A stretch of 64,000 bases of DNA, from assembly GCF_000832305.1 (NCBI RefSeq), contig NZ_CP010537.1:868001-932000 (forward strand). Direction: 5' to 3'. The notes under the pieces are model-generated. The model was not told where the DNA came from and searched no databases. It saw only the letters and a list, made by a program, of their open reading frames with translations. The translations under genes were made by a program, and so were the position numbers. Position 1 is the first letter of the stretch, and each line of letters starts with the position of its first letter. The stretch comes from Cupriavidus basilensis. GTDB lineage: Bacteria > Pseudomonadota > Gammaproteobacteria > Burkholderiales > Burkholderiaceae. Below are positions 1-9,138 of the stretch, piece after piece.

Positions 1-571
1 TGTCGCCTCTGCTGCCGGGGTATCCAAGGGCACGGTCTACCTGTATTTCGCCAGCAAGGAAGCGCTGTTCAAGGCAGTGATCCAGGAAAGTCTGTTGCCT
101 GTGCTGGCTGAAGGCGAGGCCTTCATTGATACCTTCGAAGGCACCAGCGAGGCGCTGCTGCACGAGATTCTGATGGGCCGGTGGGAGCGAATTGGTGAAT
201 CCTCTGCCTCGGGGCTGACCAAACTGTTGATCGCCGAATCGGGCAACTTCCCCGATCTCGTGCAGTACTACAGCGTGGAAGTCATAGAGTGCTATGACCG
301 GCTGTTTGCATCCATCCTGGCACGCGGCGTGGCGCGGGGCGATTTTCGAGAAACCGACGTGCATCAGACCACGCTGGCACTGGTCGCACCGATGCTGTTT
401 CTGAAGATGTGGAAGCACTCCTTCGGTATATGTGCATCCAAGGCGCTGGAGCCGAAGGTGTTCATCACACATTTGGTATCGCTGGTGTTGCACGGCCTGC
501 TACGCGATCCCGCTCCGGGTACAGTACTTCCCGCGCCTCCACCAATTACGGCTCAGCCCTGGGGCATCTAG
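1..571 (+). CDS. TetR-family regulator, 5' end outside window
   Basis: The frame is open from the left edge (first whole codon at base 2) and stops at 571, so roughly the first 30 residues are missing. What remains begins in the TetR helix-turn-helix (AGVSKGTVYLYFASKEALF), followed by an all-helical ligand-binding domain of about 160 residues. TetR proteins are usually dimeric repressors of neighbouring transporter or catabolic genes. The gene converges on the RND pump gene at 777 across a strong hairpin, so it is probably not part of that operon; its own targets may lie to the left. The family call is firm, the ligand unknown. Confidence 0.9.
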   Translation, partial: VASAAGVSKGTVYLYFASKEALFKAVIQESLLPVLAEGEAFIDTFEGTSEALLHEILMGRWERIGESSASGLTKLLIAESGNFPDLVQYYSVEVIECYDRLFASILARGVARGDFRETDVHQTTLALVAPMLFLKMWKHSFGICASKALEPKVFITHLVSLVLHGLLRDPAPGTVLPAPPPITAQPWGI

Positions 572-690
572 CGGCGAAGTTTCCACATGCTGTATCCGAG
601 GCTTATTCGAATCGAGTGTGGAAAGCTGCAAGTTGCCACACGCCAGCATTGCAGTTTTGTTTGGGAGAGAGCGTTGCAACCAGCTCCCCA

Positions 691-731
691 AAAGCCAACG
701 GGGTGGTCTTCCAGACCACCCCGTTGGCTTT
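691..731. terminator. Bidirectional hairpin terminator
   Basis: A perfect 19-base inverted repeat (691-709 and 713-731) with a 3-base loop sits between the converging tetR fragment (ends 571) and the RND pump gene (ends 777). The stem opens with AAA and closes with TTT, so on each strand the hairpin ends in a short T run, as expected of a terminator serving both genes. Confidence 0.88.
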
Positions 732-776
732 AAGAGATCGACGCAGTGCAGGTCCTGCATCAAGACCTGCGTTGCA

Positions 777-3700
777 TCAGGAGTGCGCGACAGATCCGGA
801 GGACTCGCCGCTGCGGCGTTGTTCCAGCCAGCGCGCCAGCCGGCCGCCGAATAGCAGTTCGTAAAGCACCGGCACCAGACCCAGCGTGATCAGTGTGCCC
901 AGCAGGAGCCCGCCGACGATGGTGAGCGCCATGCCCGCCCACAGGCTGCCGCCAAACAGCAGCAGGGGGATCAGACCCGCCACGCACGTCAGCTTGGTCA
1001 TCACGATGGGGCGCAGCCGAGCCACGGCCGCAGACACTACGGCTTCGCGCCGGGGCTTGCCGGTGGCCAGTTCGGCCTCGATGCGCTCCAGCAGCAGCAC
1101 CGCGTTGTTCACGATGATGCCGGCCAGCGACAGGATGCCGAAGTTGGCCATGAAGCCCAGCGGCTCGCCGCCGAGCAGCAGTGCCGGCGCCACACCGATC
1201 ATCGCAAACGGGATGATGCCCACGATCAGCGTCAGCTTGCGGAACGAGTTGAACTGCCAGACGAACAACAGCAGCATGGCCACCACCGCGAGCGGCAGGT
1301 AGGTCTCGAGGGATGCGTTGGAATCGGCGGCTTCCTCGATCTCCGCACCCATTTCGATACGGTAGCCCGGGGGCAGCGTGATTTTTGCGATGCCAGGGGC
1401 AGCGCGGTCGACGGTCTGTTGCGCAGTGGCCTGCGTACTGCGGCCTTCCACGGTCAGCGTACGCACCAAGTCGCGGCGACGAATGGCCGACGGCTCGGAA
1501 GACAGCGACACACTCGCCAGTGCAGACAGGGGCACGGGTGCCGCACCGCTGGCCGGGTGGATTAGCGTGTTCGCCAGGTCTTCGGGGCGAGCGCGTTCAG
1601 CATCGCTGCCACGCACCACCAGCGGCACGAGCGTGTCGCCGTCGCGCAGGACGGACACCTCCACGCCGGTATAGCGGGCGCTCAGCGAGGTGGCGATATC
1701 TTCACTGCTGATGCCCAGGCGGCGTGCCTTGCGCTGGTCGATCTGCACGTCCACAAGCGGTACGCGGGGGCCCCAATCGTTGCGCACCTGCACCATCCCC
1801 GGCAGCGGGCGCAGTACGCCTTCGATCTTGCTGCCAATGTCACGCAGTACGGTTTCGTCTGGGCCGCTGATCCGGTAGGCCACCATGCCTGCATCGTTCG
1901 TACTGCGTGAGAAGCGCTTGGCATCCACGCGCACATCGGGATAGCGCTGCGCCATCCACTGGCGTGTGCGCTGGATCATGGGAGCAACATCCTTCGCACT
2001 CTGCACGCTCACCGTGAAGTAGCCCACGTGCGAGGCTGGCAACGGCGGATTGAGCACCAGCACAACGCGAGGGCCGCCATCTGCCACGTAACCGATGCTG
2101 GTCGTGACTTCGGGGTTCGCTTTCTTGTCGCTCAGCCAGTGGCTCAGGTCGCGCACCACAGCTTGCGTGCGTCGTGCATCGCTGCCTGGCTGCAGCTCGA
2201 TTGCAACCTGGTACTGCGGGCGTTCCGACGGGGGCAGGAACCCGGCCGGCACGCGCGAGAGCAGCAACATCGAGCCGATAAACAGCACCGTCATCGCGGT
2301 CAGCATCGTGCCCTTGTGGTCGAGCACCTTGCGGATCGCGCGGGCATAGCCTGCGTAGAAGCCGGTTTCTTTCGGCGGTTCGTCGGCGTTGTGGTGGCCG
2401 GGCTTCAGGAAGTAGTAGCACAGCAGTGGTGTCACCGTCAGGCACAGCAGCCAGGAACTCAGCAGCGACAGCGCCACCACGATCACCAGCGGCCGCAGGT
2501 ATTCATTGACCGTGGTGTTGCCGAAGAAGAATGGCGAAAAGGCGAAGATGATGACCAGCGAAGAGGTCAGCAGCGGAATCCCCAGCGTTTGGCCAGCGCG
2601 GATGCAGGCCGTTCTGCGGTCTTCGCCCATGGCCAGGCGTCTTTCCACGTCTTCGGCAATCACGATGCCGTTGTCCACTAGCAGGCCCAGCGCAATGATG
2701 ATGGCCGCCATTGAGACAATATGCAGCTCGATGCTCAAGGCGCGCATCACCAGCAGCGTGGCGAGAATCGTCAGCGGCACGATGCTGCCGACGATGATGC
2801 CGGCTCGCCAGCCCAGGAACAGCACCACCACCGTCATCACGATGATGATGGTCTCTTCCATCACGCGGTTCATGTTGCCCATCTCGCGCTCGACCACGTC
2901 GGCCTGGTAGGTCACGAAGTCCAGCGAGAAACCGGCGGGCAACTGCTGCTCCAGCTGAGCCACGCGCTCCTTGAGTTCCTGGCCCAGCATCTTGATGTTT
3001 TGGCCGGGGCGCATCGACACACCCAGCACCACGGCGTTATCGCCGCGATAGATGGCTGCAGACTCCGGTGGGTCCGCCGGCAGCACGCGTATCCGGGCGA
3101 TGTCACCCAGACGGACGGTGGCCGGCGCCGTGCCAGCGCTGGCGGGCACGGCCAGCACGAAATCGCGCAACGCCTCCAGCGAGCGGATCTCACCTGAGGC
3201 GACCACAGCACTGTTCAGCCCCGAGAGCACGACTTGCCCGCCCGAGAGCACTACGTTCTGCTGGTGCAGTTGCCGCAGCACAGCGTCGGCACCCAGGCCC
3301 AGGCCGGCGAGGCGCGTGCGGTCGAATTCGATATAAACCCGTTCGTCCTGCAGCCCGTGGAAGGTCACGCCCTGTACGCCCTTGATGGCGTAGATGCCCT
3401 CACGCAGGCGCTTGAGCGGCTCGCGCATCTCGCTCATCGAGAAACCCGGTGCGGTGACGGCGATCGAGGCGATGGCCACGCGGCCAAAGTCGTCGTTGAT
3501 CTGCGGCGGCAGCGTGCCGGCAGGGAAAAGTGGGCGAGCCTCTTCGATCTTGGCGCGCATGCGCTGCCAGACCGGCATCAGATCGCGGAGTTCATCGCGC
3601 AGGTTGACCTGCAGGATGACGGTGCCGGGGCGCACCGTGCTCGTCACGTGCTTGAGCTCGGGCAACTGTCGTAGTCGCTCTTCCAGCAGACGTGCTACCA

Positions 3701-3884
3701 ACTGCTCCATGCGCTCTGCAGGCAAACCTGGGTTGGCCACGATGACGATCGCGTCACGGACGGTGGTAGAGGGTTCCTCTTGCGATGGAAAGCCTAGGAA
3801 GGCGAAGACGCCCGACACCAGAATCAGCAGCGCGGCGAAGAAAGTCAGGCGGGTACTGTTAAGCGCGCTTTCGGTGAGCTTCAT
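777..3884 (-). CDS. RND multidrug efflux permease (HAE1/AcrB-type)
   Basis: 1035 residues, the normal size for an inner-membrane RND pump that exchanges protons for drugs or other hydrophobics. A first membrane helix lies at about 12-32, then the large periplasmic porter loop, a block of helices from about 340, a second loop and a final helix block. The TM4 signature reads GLLVDNGIVIAEDV with a single Asp at 404; AcrB has two adjacent Asp residues here, while Asp-Asn/Ser variants occur in other RND branches. The start overlaps the adaptor gene by 4 bases (ATGA), indicating translational coupling. It forms a tripartite pump with the adaptor at 3881 and the channel at 5698. The substrate cannot be read from sequence. 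Confidence 0.95.
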   Translation of the reverse strand: MKLTESALNSTRLTFFAALLILVSGVFAFLGFPSQEEPSTTVRDAIVIVANPGLPAERMEQLVARLLEERLRQLPELKHVTSTVRPGTVILQVNLRDELRDLMPVWQRMRAKIEEARPLFPAGTLPPQINDDFGRVAIASIAVTAPGFSMSEMREPLKRLREGIYAIKGVQGVTFHGLQDERVYIEFDRTRLAGLGLGADAVLRQLHQQNVVLSGGQVVLSGLNSAVVASGEIRSLEALRDFVLAVPASAGTAPATVRLGDIARIRVLPADPPESAAIYRGDNAVVLGVSMRPGQNIKMLGQELKERVAQLEQQLPAGFSLDFVTYQADVVEREMGNMNRVMEETIIIVMTVVVLFLGWRAGIIVGSIVPLTILATLLVMRALSIELHIVSMAAIIIALGLLVDNGIVIAEDVERRLAMGEDRRTACIRAGQTLGIPLLTSSLVIIFAFSPFFFGNTTVNEYLRPLVIVVALSLLSSWLLCLTVTPLLCYYFLKPGHHNADEPPKETGFYAGYARAIRKVLDHKGTMLTAMTVLFIGSMLLLSRVPAGFLPPSERPQYQVAIELQPGSDARRTQAVVRDLSHWLSDKKANPEVTTSIGYVADGGPRVVLVLNPPLPASHVGYFTVSVQSAKDVAPMIQRTRQWMAQRYPDVRVDAKRFSRSTNDAGMVAYRISGPDETVLRDIGSKIEGVLRPLPGMVQVRNDWGPRVPLVDVQIDQRKARRLGISSEDIATSLSARYTGVEVSVLRDGDTLVPLVVRGSDAERARPEDLANTLIHPASGAAPVPLSALASVSLSSEPSAIRRRDLVRTLTVEGRSTQATAQQTVDRAAPGIAKITLPPGYRIEMGAEIEEAADSNASLETYLPLAVVAMLLLFVWQFNSFRKLTLIVGIIPFAMIGVAPALLLGGEPLGFMANFGILSLAGIIVNNAVLLLERIEAELATGKPRREAVVSAAVARLRPIVMTKLTCVAGLIPLLLFGGSLWAGMALTIVGGLLLGTLITLGLVPVLYELLFGGRLARWLEQRRSGESSGSVAHS

Positions 3885-5023
3885 TGCGCGGCCCCTTCCG
3901 CTGTACCTTGAAGCAGGGTCTGCATCGGCTGCGCTTGGGCGAGCTGGCCCTCATGCAGGAAGGCAGTGCCTGCCACGACCACACGGTCGCCGGCCGTCAG
4001 ACCTTGGGAAACCGTGACGCGGCCCTCTCGCTGCACGGCGGTGCCCGCTTGCACGGGGCGGCGCTGCAGCTTGCCGGCTTGGTCCAGTACAAAGACGGTA
4101 GCATGGCCCGGCTTGTCGCCCCACATGACGGCAGGCGCCGGCACGGTGACAGCATTGGGCGCGTTGCGGTTAGGTAGCTCGACCGACACGACGCCGCCGC
4201 TGCGCAGATGTTTCGAGCCAGCCGCACTTTGCGGCACGCGGAAGATCGCCTGCACCAGCGAGCCGTTGTCGCTGCGGGCGGACAACCGTTCCAGCGTAAG
4301 CGGAAACGACTCGGTGTCGCTCTTGCCTTGGGCGCTGTCTCCGGAAGAGAGGGGGGCGGCGACGCTGTCGGGCAGCATGGCAACCACCTCCAGTGCGTTG
4401 CCGGCTTGAATCTGCAGGATGGCCTGGCCCGGCGCAACATCAGAGAAGGGCTGCGTCAGGCGTGCCACGACTTCGCCGTCAAACGGGGCGGTGATGTGGG
4501 TGAGCGCCAGATCCCGGCGGGCCGTAGCGAGTGCTGCATCGACTGCTGCTAGCTGACTTTGCGCAAGCTGGTGGGCGGCCCGTGCAGATTCCAGCGCCGT
4601 CTGCGAAATGATCTTGTCGCGTGCCAGCGCCTCTTGCTGCTGCAATTGGGTGCGGCGCTCCACCACGGCTGCTGCGGCGGCGGCACGGTCGGCTTCTGCC
4701 TTGTTCAGGCGCCAGCGGGCTGGAGACTCGTCCAGCCGTGCGAGCACCTGCCCCGCACGCACCCGGTCACCGACCTCGACGGGGATGGCCACCACCCGGC
4801 CGGCGGCCTCGAAGCCCAGGTCGCTGCGCTGGCGCGCGCGCAGCGTACCAACGAAGCTGTCGGCCGATGCACGGGCTCTGGAGGCCCCCACCACCTCAGT
4901 CTTGACGGGCTTGGGAGGTGCGGCCACCTGCGTGGCAGATTGGGTGCAAGCGCTCAAGGCGAGTGCTGACGCCACGGCCGCGAGGACTATAAAACCAGCG
5001 GTGGGCTGGGAATGGGTACGCAT
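3881..5023 (-). CDS. RND periplasmic adaptor (membrane fusion) lipoprotein
   Basis: 380 residues. An N-terminal signal ends in a lipobox (LSAC, Cys26), so the protein should be lipid-anchored to the inner membrane. Next come a beta-barrel/lipoyl half-motif (VGDRVRAGQVLARLD, about 80-95), a coiled-coil hairpin rich in Ala, Gln and Glu (about 100-165), the second lipoyl half (ITAPFDGEVVARL) and a beta-barrel plus membrane-proximal domain, the standard HlyD/AcrA order. It bridges the pump at 777 and the outer-membrane channel at 5698. The gene lies 36 bases after tetR (5060) and overlaps the pump start, so the three form one minus-strand operon. Confidence 0.94.
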   Translation of the reverse strand: MRTHSQPTAGFIVLAAVASALALSACTQSATQVAAPPKPVKTEVVGASRARASADSFVGTLRARQRSDLGFEAAGRVVAIPVEVGDRVRAGQVLARLDESPARWRLNKAEADRAAAAAAVVERRTQLQQQEALARDKIISQTALESARAAHQLAQSQLAAVDAALATARRDLALTHITAPFDGEVVARLTQPFSDVAPGQAILQIQAGNALEVVAMLPDSVAAPLSSGDSAQGKSDTESFPLTLERLSARSDNGSLVQAIFRVPQSAAGSKHLRSGGVVSVELPNRNAPNAVTVPAPAVMWGDKPGHATVFVLDQAGKLQRRPVQAGTAVQREGRVTVSQGLTAGDRVVVAGTAFLHEGQLAQAQPMQTLLQGTAEGAAQ

Positions 5024-5059
5024 GGGATAACCTTCTAAACGAAGCGGTGAGGCAAGGGG

Positions 5060-5617
5060 TTAGGGCAGATCGCGTGCCAGTTTTTCCACCGTCTTGCGCA
5101 TGGCCGCGCGCTGATCAGGGGTGAACTCGTGCAGTTGGAGCAGTTCGAGCAGCAGCAGGCCGTCCAGCGCAACTGACAGCAGTTGCGCCAGACCTGCCTT
5201 GGGGCCGCGGTCCAAGGCTTCATAGCTGCGGGCAAACAGCGCTTGGACCGGCGGTAGCAGGTGAGGGTGAGCCGAGGCCGCCGCCAGCATATTGGTCATG
5301 AGCTGCTTCTGGCTGGCGGGCATATCAAAGGTGAAACTTGTCAGCTCGGCCATCTTTGCCCGTGGCGAGACTGGTTCAGCATCGTTCGGCGCTGGTACGC
5401 CGACTTGTGCGTCCAGCTCGGCCACCATGCGCTCGACAAGGGCGGTGAGCAGATCATCACGTGTCTTGAAGTGATAGATCAGCCCGGCTTTGGTGATGCC
5501 GACGGCATCTGCCGTAGCCTGGATGGTCAATTGCGTCACACCGCGCTTGGCCATTAGATCTGCCGCGGCATCGAGAATCTTGTCGCGAGAGTTGGAGGAC
5601 TCAGTAGGTGCTGCCAT
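5060..5617 (-). CDS. TetR-family regulator of the RND operon
   Basis: 185 residues with an N-terminal TetR helix-turn-helix (ATADAVGITKAGLIYHF, about 30-47). I place the start at the ATG at 5617, preceded by AGGAGA at good spacing; an in-frame ATG at 5647 would lie inside the palindrome and has no ribosome site. It is the first gene of the tetR-adaptor-pump operon and is divergent from the channel gene at 5698. It is probably an autoregulated local repressor acting at the palindrome at 5642-5657; the inducer is unknown. Confidence 0.92.
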   Translation of the reverse strand: MAAPTESSNSRDKILDAAADLMAKRGVTQLTIQATADAVGITKAGLIYHFKTRDDLLTALVERMVAELDAQVGVPAPNDAEPVSPRAKMAELTSFTFDMPASQKQLMTNMLAAASAHPHLLPPVQALFARSYEALDRGPKAGLAQLLSVALDGLLLLELLQLHEFTPDQRAAMRKTVEKLARDLP

Positions 5618-5641
5618 GGGATCTCCTGCGTGTTGGAACTT

Positions 5642-5657
5642 TACCATACGTATAGTA
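5642..5657. promoter_or_regulatory. Candidate TetR operator between divergent promoters
   Basis: A 16-base palindrome with one mismatched pair, centred on ATACGTAT, in the 80-base gap between tetR (starts 5617, minus) and the channel gene (starts 5698, plus). It also contains TATAGTATAG-like -10 material. Position and symmetry fit a TetR dimer site controlling both directions. This is inference from position; no binding data are available here. Confidence 0.6.
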
Positions 5658-5697
5658 TAGTTAAAGAAATCGACTCGTCAATGCCCGGAGCTATTGC

Positions 5698-7110
5698 ATG
5701 TACCCTCTGATTTCTTCCGCTGCCCCCGTATTCCGCCGCTCCACCTGCCAGACGCTGCTTGGCGCAGCGGTGTTCATTCTGATTGGGTTGGCCGGCTGCG
5801 CCACGGCCCCGGCCGGCTCCGCACCGGCGGCAACCACCGTCAACGTGCCTAGCCAATGGAGCGAAAGCGCAATTGCCACCAAAGGCGTCGTGGCCGCCGA
5901 GTGGTGGCGTGACTTCGGTAGCAATGAACTGGATGCGCTGATTGATACAGCGCTGAAGTCGAACCGAGACCTGAAGATCGCAGCGGCCCGCTTGGCCCAG
6001 GCACGCGCACTGACGGATGGTGCGCAGGCCGAGCGCCTGCCTCAGTTGGGTGCCGTGGCAGGTGCGCAGCGTGGCCGGGAGACGGGGATCGATCCACGCG
6101 CCGAGCGCAGCTTCGGTGGCCTACGCGCGAGCTGGGAAGTCGATGTCTTCGGGCGGGGTGCTCTGGCTGTCGACGCGGCTCAGGCGGATGCACAAGCGGC
6201 TACTCAGGCGTTGCGGGCAACGCAGATCGCGCTCGCGGCTGATGTGGCAACCGCCTACTTCGAGCTGCAGACACTTTTGCACCGAGTGGTGTTGAACCGC
6301 CAGGCGATTGCCCTTGCACAGCGCCAGGTCGAAGTGGTTCGCCGCAAGTTTGAAGCTGGGCAGGCCACTTCGGTGGATGTGGAGCGCTGGCAGGCAGAGC
6401 TGGCGCAGGAGCAGGCCGTTACGGAGCAACTGGATGGTTCCCTGCGGGTGCGTCATCGACAACTGGCCGTGTTGCTGGGCGTGAGCGAAGCACCAGTGCT
6501 GAATTTGCAGGCGACCGCCAGTACACCGCAGCCGCCGGCCACCTTGCTACCTGGCGAACTGCTGGAGCGCCGCCCGGATGTTTTGCGCCAAGCTCGCGCG
6601 CTGGATGCTGCCCTGGCACGTGTGGGCGTGGCACGTCGTGAGGTCTATCCCCGGCTGCAGATCGAGTGGGCTAACACGCGTGAACGGACGGCGATCGTTG
6701 GCCAATCCGCGTCTCCGCAGGTTGTATTGGGCTACGGCGTCTCGTTGACGTTGCCGATCCTGGATGGCGGGCGTATCCGTGCCAACATCGCGGTCAACGA
6801 GGCCAGGGCCAACGAAGCGATGGCCGAGTATGAAAAAGCCATGCTGGCCGCATTGTCGGACGCCGAGGTGGCCTTGGCACAGTGGTCCACCTCGGAGGCC
6901 TCTTTGAGCAAGTGGCAGCAGGCGCAAGCTGCGGGCGAGACTGCGGCACTGCGCGCGGAACGCCTGTTCGAGGCCGGCCTGACAGATGTGAGCTCGGTAC
7001 TGGATGCGCGGCGCAGCTACCTGCGTGCGCAGGATGCCGTCAGTCAAGCAGAAGGCGCGCGTTGGGCGGCTGCAGTGGGCCTGCGTCGCGTGTTTGCCGG
7101 CGCGGTTTGA
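5698..7110 (+). CDS. Outer-membrane efflux channel lipoprotein (NodT/OprM family)
   Basis: 470 residues. The signal peptide ends at a lipobox (LAGC, Cys34), so the channel should be acylated. Two structural repeats with the long periplasmic helices typical of TolC-type proteins follow, including the AARLAQARAL and LFEAGLTDVSSVLDARRSYL motifs that mark the two halves. It completes the tripartite pump with the adaptor and permease encoded divergently. The gap to the next plus-strand gene is 42 bases, so 7153 may be co-transcribed. Confidence 0.94.
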   Translation: MYPLISSAAPVFRRSTCQTLLGAAVFILIGLAGCATAPAGSAPAATTVNVPSQWSESAIATKGVVAAEWWRDFGSNELDALIDTALKSNRDLKIAAARLAQARALTDGAQAERLPQLGAVAGAQRGRETGIDPRAERSFGGLRASWEVDVFGRGALAVDAAQADAQAATQALRATQIALAADVATAYFELQTLLHRVVLNRQAIALAQRQVEVVRRKFEAGQATSVDVERWQAELAQEQAVTEQLDGSLRVRHRQLAVLLGVSEAPVLNLQATASTPQPPATLLPGELLERRPDVLRQARALDAALARVGVARREVYPRLQIEWANTRERTAIVGQSASPQVVLGYGVSLTLPILDGGRIRANIAVNEARANEAMAEYEKAMLAALSDAEVALAQWSTSEASLSKWQQAQAAGETAALRAERLFEAGLTDVSSVLDARRSYLRAQDAVSQAEGARWAAAVGLRRVFAGAV

Positions 7111-7152
7111 CATGAATATGAGACAGCTACTTCGCCATTCAGGAGACTGCGC

Positions 7153-7704
7153 ATGAGCCAGGCACGAGCGTCGGAAGACCGGCAACTACGTTTCGAGGCA
7201 TGCCGCTTCGCGATCGATACGTTCGTAAAGATCCACCTGGAACATATTGAGGGCGCAAGACTGCTGCTCACGAGCCATCTGCGCATGATGTTCACGCTGT
7301 CGCTCGGGGCACTAGCGGGGTTGATCACGCTGTACGCGTCGATCCTGCGCTTTGGCGCCGTCGACCTTCATGCGCCTGGAGGCATGGTGCGCGTGTGCTT
7401 TGCGATGGCCGCGCTTGCTTCCATGGTGGTATCGGCGCTGCTGTCCGCCGCAAGCCTGCAGCGTGCTAGTGCCGATGCGGCGCAGCTCCTGCGCGATCCT
7501 TTCCCGGATACGGACAACGCGTTGACGAACATCTTCGACAAGGTCGACGCGAACGAGCGTCAGATCCTCCAGTCTGTGAATCAGGCATTGGAGGCGCGTG
7601 TGGCACGGCACCCTGGCTTCGATGCCAACACGCGTACGCCGACCATACTGCTGGTGGTAGGGGTTGTCATGGCGGGGCTGTCGTTCTTTGAGGCCACTAT
7701 CTGA
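7153..7704 (+). CDS. Small integral membrane protein of unknown function
   Basis: 183 residues, with a good ribosome site (AGGAG, 8 bases before ATG). A polar N-terminus (about 1-40) is followed by two hydrophobic helices (about 46-65 and 78-100), a hydrophilic stretch, and a C-terminal helix (about 160-178, ILLVVGVVMAGLSF). I recognise no catalytic motif. It lies 42 bases after the efflux channel gene and may share its transcript, but nothing shows that it takes part in efflux. Confidence 0.75.
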   Translation: MSQARASEDRQLRFEACRFAIDTFVKIHLEHIEGARLLLTSHLRMMFTLSLGALAGLITLYASILRFGAVDLHAPGGMVRVCFAMAALASMVVSALLSAASLQRASADAAQLLRDPFPDTDNALTNIFDKVDANERQILQSVNQALEARVARHPGFDANTRTPTILLVVGVVMAGLSFFEATI

Positions 7705-7743
7705 GCCACCGAGCGATGTTTGCGGCCCGGGGGCACTTCGCGA

Positions 7744-8016
7744 TCAACGCGGGCGGCGTGCAGCATCGGCCATCGGCTTCCAGTGCAGGACACCGAAGAG
7801 CAGCGTCAGCAGCACGCTATCGAACAGCGGCCCCTTATGCAGTGCCACCTTTCTGAAGCAGACCAATACCTCAAGAAAATGCACGCCCAGCAGCACCGCC
7901 GCCATGATGCGCACCCAGTGGATGACGTCCGGCGATAGTGGCAGCGCCGTCAGGTAACTGCAGACTGCGACGCCGTACACAATGAGCAGCAGCAACTTGC
8001 TGGGGAGGGTGAACAC
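7744..8016 (-). CDS. Small membrane protein, DUF1145-like
   Basis: About 90 residues with three predicted membrane helices; the pattern FTLPSKLLLLIVYGVAVCSY at the start and LFGVLHWKPM near the end resembles the DUF1145 (YhhL-like) family. I chose the GTG at 8016 because GGAG lies 8 bases upstream and homologous proteins begin at this point; the in-frame extension to 8112 is Arg-rich and overlaps the ligase relic. Function is unknown. It is the last gene on the minus strand after the 8.4-14.9 kb oxidation operon. Confidence 0.7.
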   Translation of the reverse strand: MFTLPSKLLLLIVYGVAVCSYLTALPLSPDVIHWVRIMAAVLLGVHFLEVLVCFRKVALHKGPLFDSVLLTLLFGVLHWKPMADAARRPR

Positions 8017-8057
8017 GGGGGAATCTCCAGAGAGGGGTGCGGGCTGCGGTGATCGGC

Positions 8058-8383
8058 TCAGCTTGCGGTTCTTGCGGCCTTCGCGGCTTCGTGATCCTGA
8101 AGCTCGCGCCACATGATTTTGCCGGTGCCCGATTTAGGCAGTGATTCGACAAATTCAACAATGCGCGGTGCCTTGTACGCCGCCATGTTCTCGCGGGCCC
8201 ACGTGATGATGTCGTCCTCGGTCACGGCTTGCGCGTGCCGCGCATTGCGCACGACGAACGCCTTCACCGTCTCGCCGCGATGCGTGTCGCGCGCGGCAAT
8301 CACGCAGACCTCCTGAATTGCAGGGTGGTAATACAGTGCGGAGAGGTTGCCGGGGGCATGTTTCGACTCCAGACTTCACGTGG
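8058..8383 (-). pseudogene. C-terminal relic of an AMP-forming acyl-CoA ligase
   Basis: The frame encodes only the last roughly 100 residues of an AMP-binding synthetase: SALYYHPAIQEVCVIAA, then the end of the C-terminal swivel domain with LPKSGTGKIMWREL, which carries the catalytic Lys before its stop. The frame is closed by a stop just upstream of 8383, and no adenylation core (Thr/Ser/Gly-rich P-loop) is present, so the protein cannot be active. It sits directly after the membrane-protein gene at 8399 and suggests the oxidation operon once ended with a CoA-ligase step. Confidence 0.82.
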
Positions 8384-8398
8384 GTGGTAGACGAGGGG

Positions 8399-9121
8399 TT
8401 AAGCCCGAATGACATTCGGCACCGCAAGCGTCGGCGCGCGACGCAGCAACTGCCAGCCAAACACCAGCATCCAGAGCGGCAGGGCCAGGACGCCGACGGT
8501 TTCGCCCGCATCCGTGACTGCAGCAAGGCTAGGGAAGAAGCCGCAGACGAAAAAGACGCCGAAGCCCCAGCCGACGATATGGAGAAGGAACGATCCGCGC
8601 CAGCCCGACTGTTTGAGCAGTCTGGCGGCAATCGATGTCCAGAAGAACACGAGCGGGCCTTCCACCCACCAGAACCCGTTTTGCGTGGCATTGGCGATGG
8701 CGGTCCACACGGCTGCCGCTGCAACCTTCGCACCTTCGTCCCCGCTGGCATACACATGCGCGAGCGGATGGAGGGTCGACAACTGGAGCACCGCCCCGGC
8801 GACCCCGCAGACGATATAGACCGCGACAGCAATGGCGATCATCTCGCGGAGCGCCCCAAGCTCTTCACGGAACGTGTGCAGGAAGTAGCCTCCGATGGCC
8901 ACGAACGGCAGATAGAAGCCCAGCACGTCGGCCAGCATCCACCAGCGGAACAGGTTACGCCCTTCGGCGGACAACGCCAGCATTGCCGGGCCGTGGGGCA
9001 CCATTTCGATGTCTCCGCCCGTGACGACCACCGAAAGGCCGAGGGTGGCGCAAGCCGCGAGACCGCCAAAGATGGCGTTCCAGGCCGTGAACCTGGCTAC
9101 GTTATACGAGTTCATATGCAT
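8399..9121 (-). CDS. Polytopic membrane protein of the oxidation operon
   Basis: About 240 residues with roughly six hydrophobic helices (near 15-35, 60-82, 95-118, 140-165, 172-195 and 200-222). I place the start at the ATG at 9121, just after a GGAG; another ATG at 9115 is equally possible. No catalytic motif is recognised. It follows the GMC gene by 17 bases and so belongs to the same minus-strand operon; a role in uptake or membrane association of a hydrophobic substrate is conceivable but unproven. Confidence 0.75.
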   Translation of the reverse strand: MHMNSYNVARFTAWNAIFGGLAACATLGLSVVVTGGDIEMVPHGPAMLALSAEGRNLFRWWMLADVLGFYLPFVAIGGYFLHTFREELGALREMIAIAVAVYIVCGVAGAVLQLSTLHPLAHVYASGDEGAKVAAAAVWTAIANATQNGFWWVEGPLVFFWTSIAARLLKQSGWRGSFLLHIVGWGFGVFFVCGFFPSLAAVTDAGETVGVLALPLWMLVFGWQLLRRAPTLAVPNVIRA

Positions 9122-9138
9122 CAATCTCCGGGGGCGCC

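Noticed and set aside
2028..2681. Long plus-strand frame rich in His, Gln and Arg
   Set aside because: It is antisense to the RND pump gene, without ribosome site or family similarity; typical of high-GC shadow frames.
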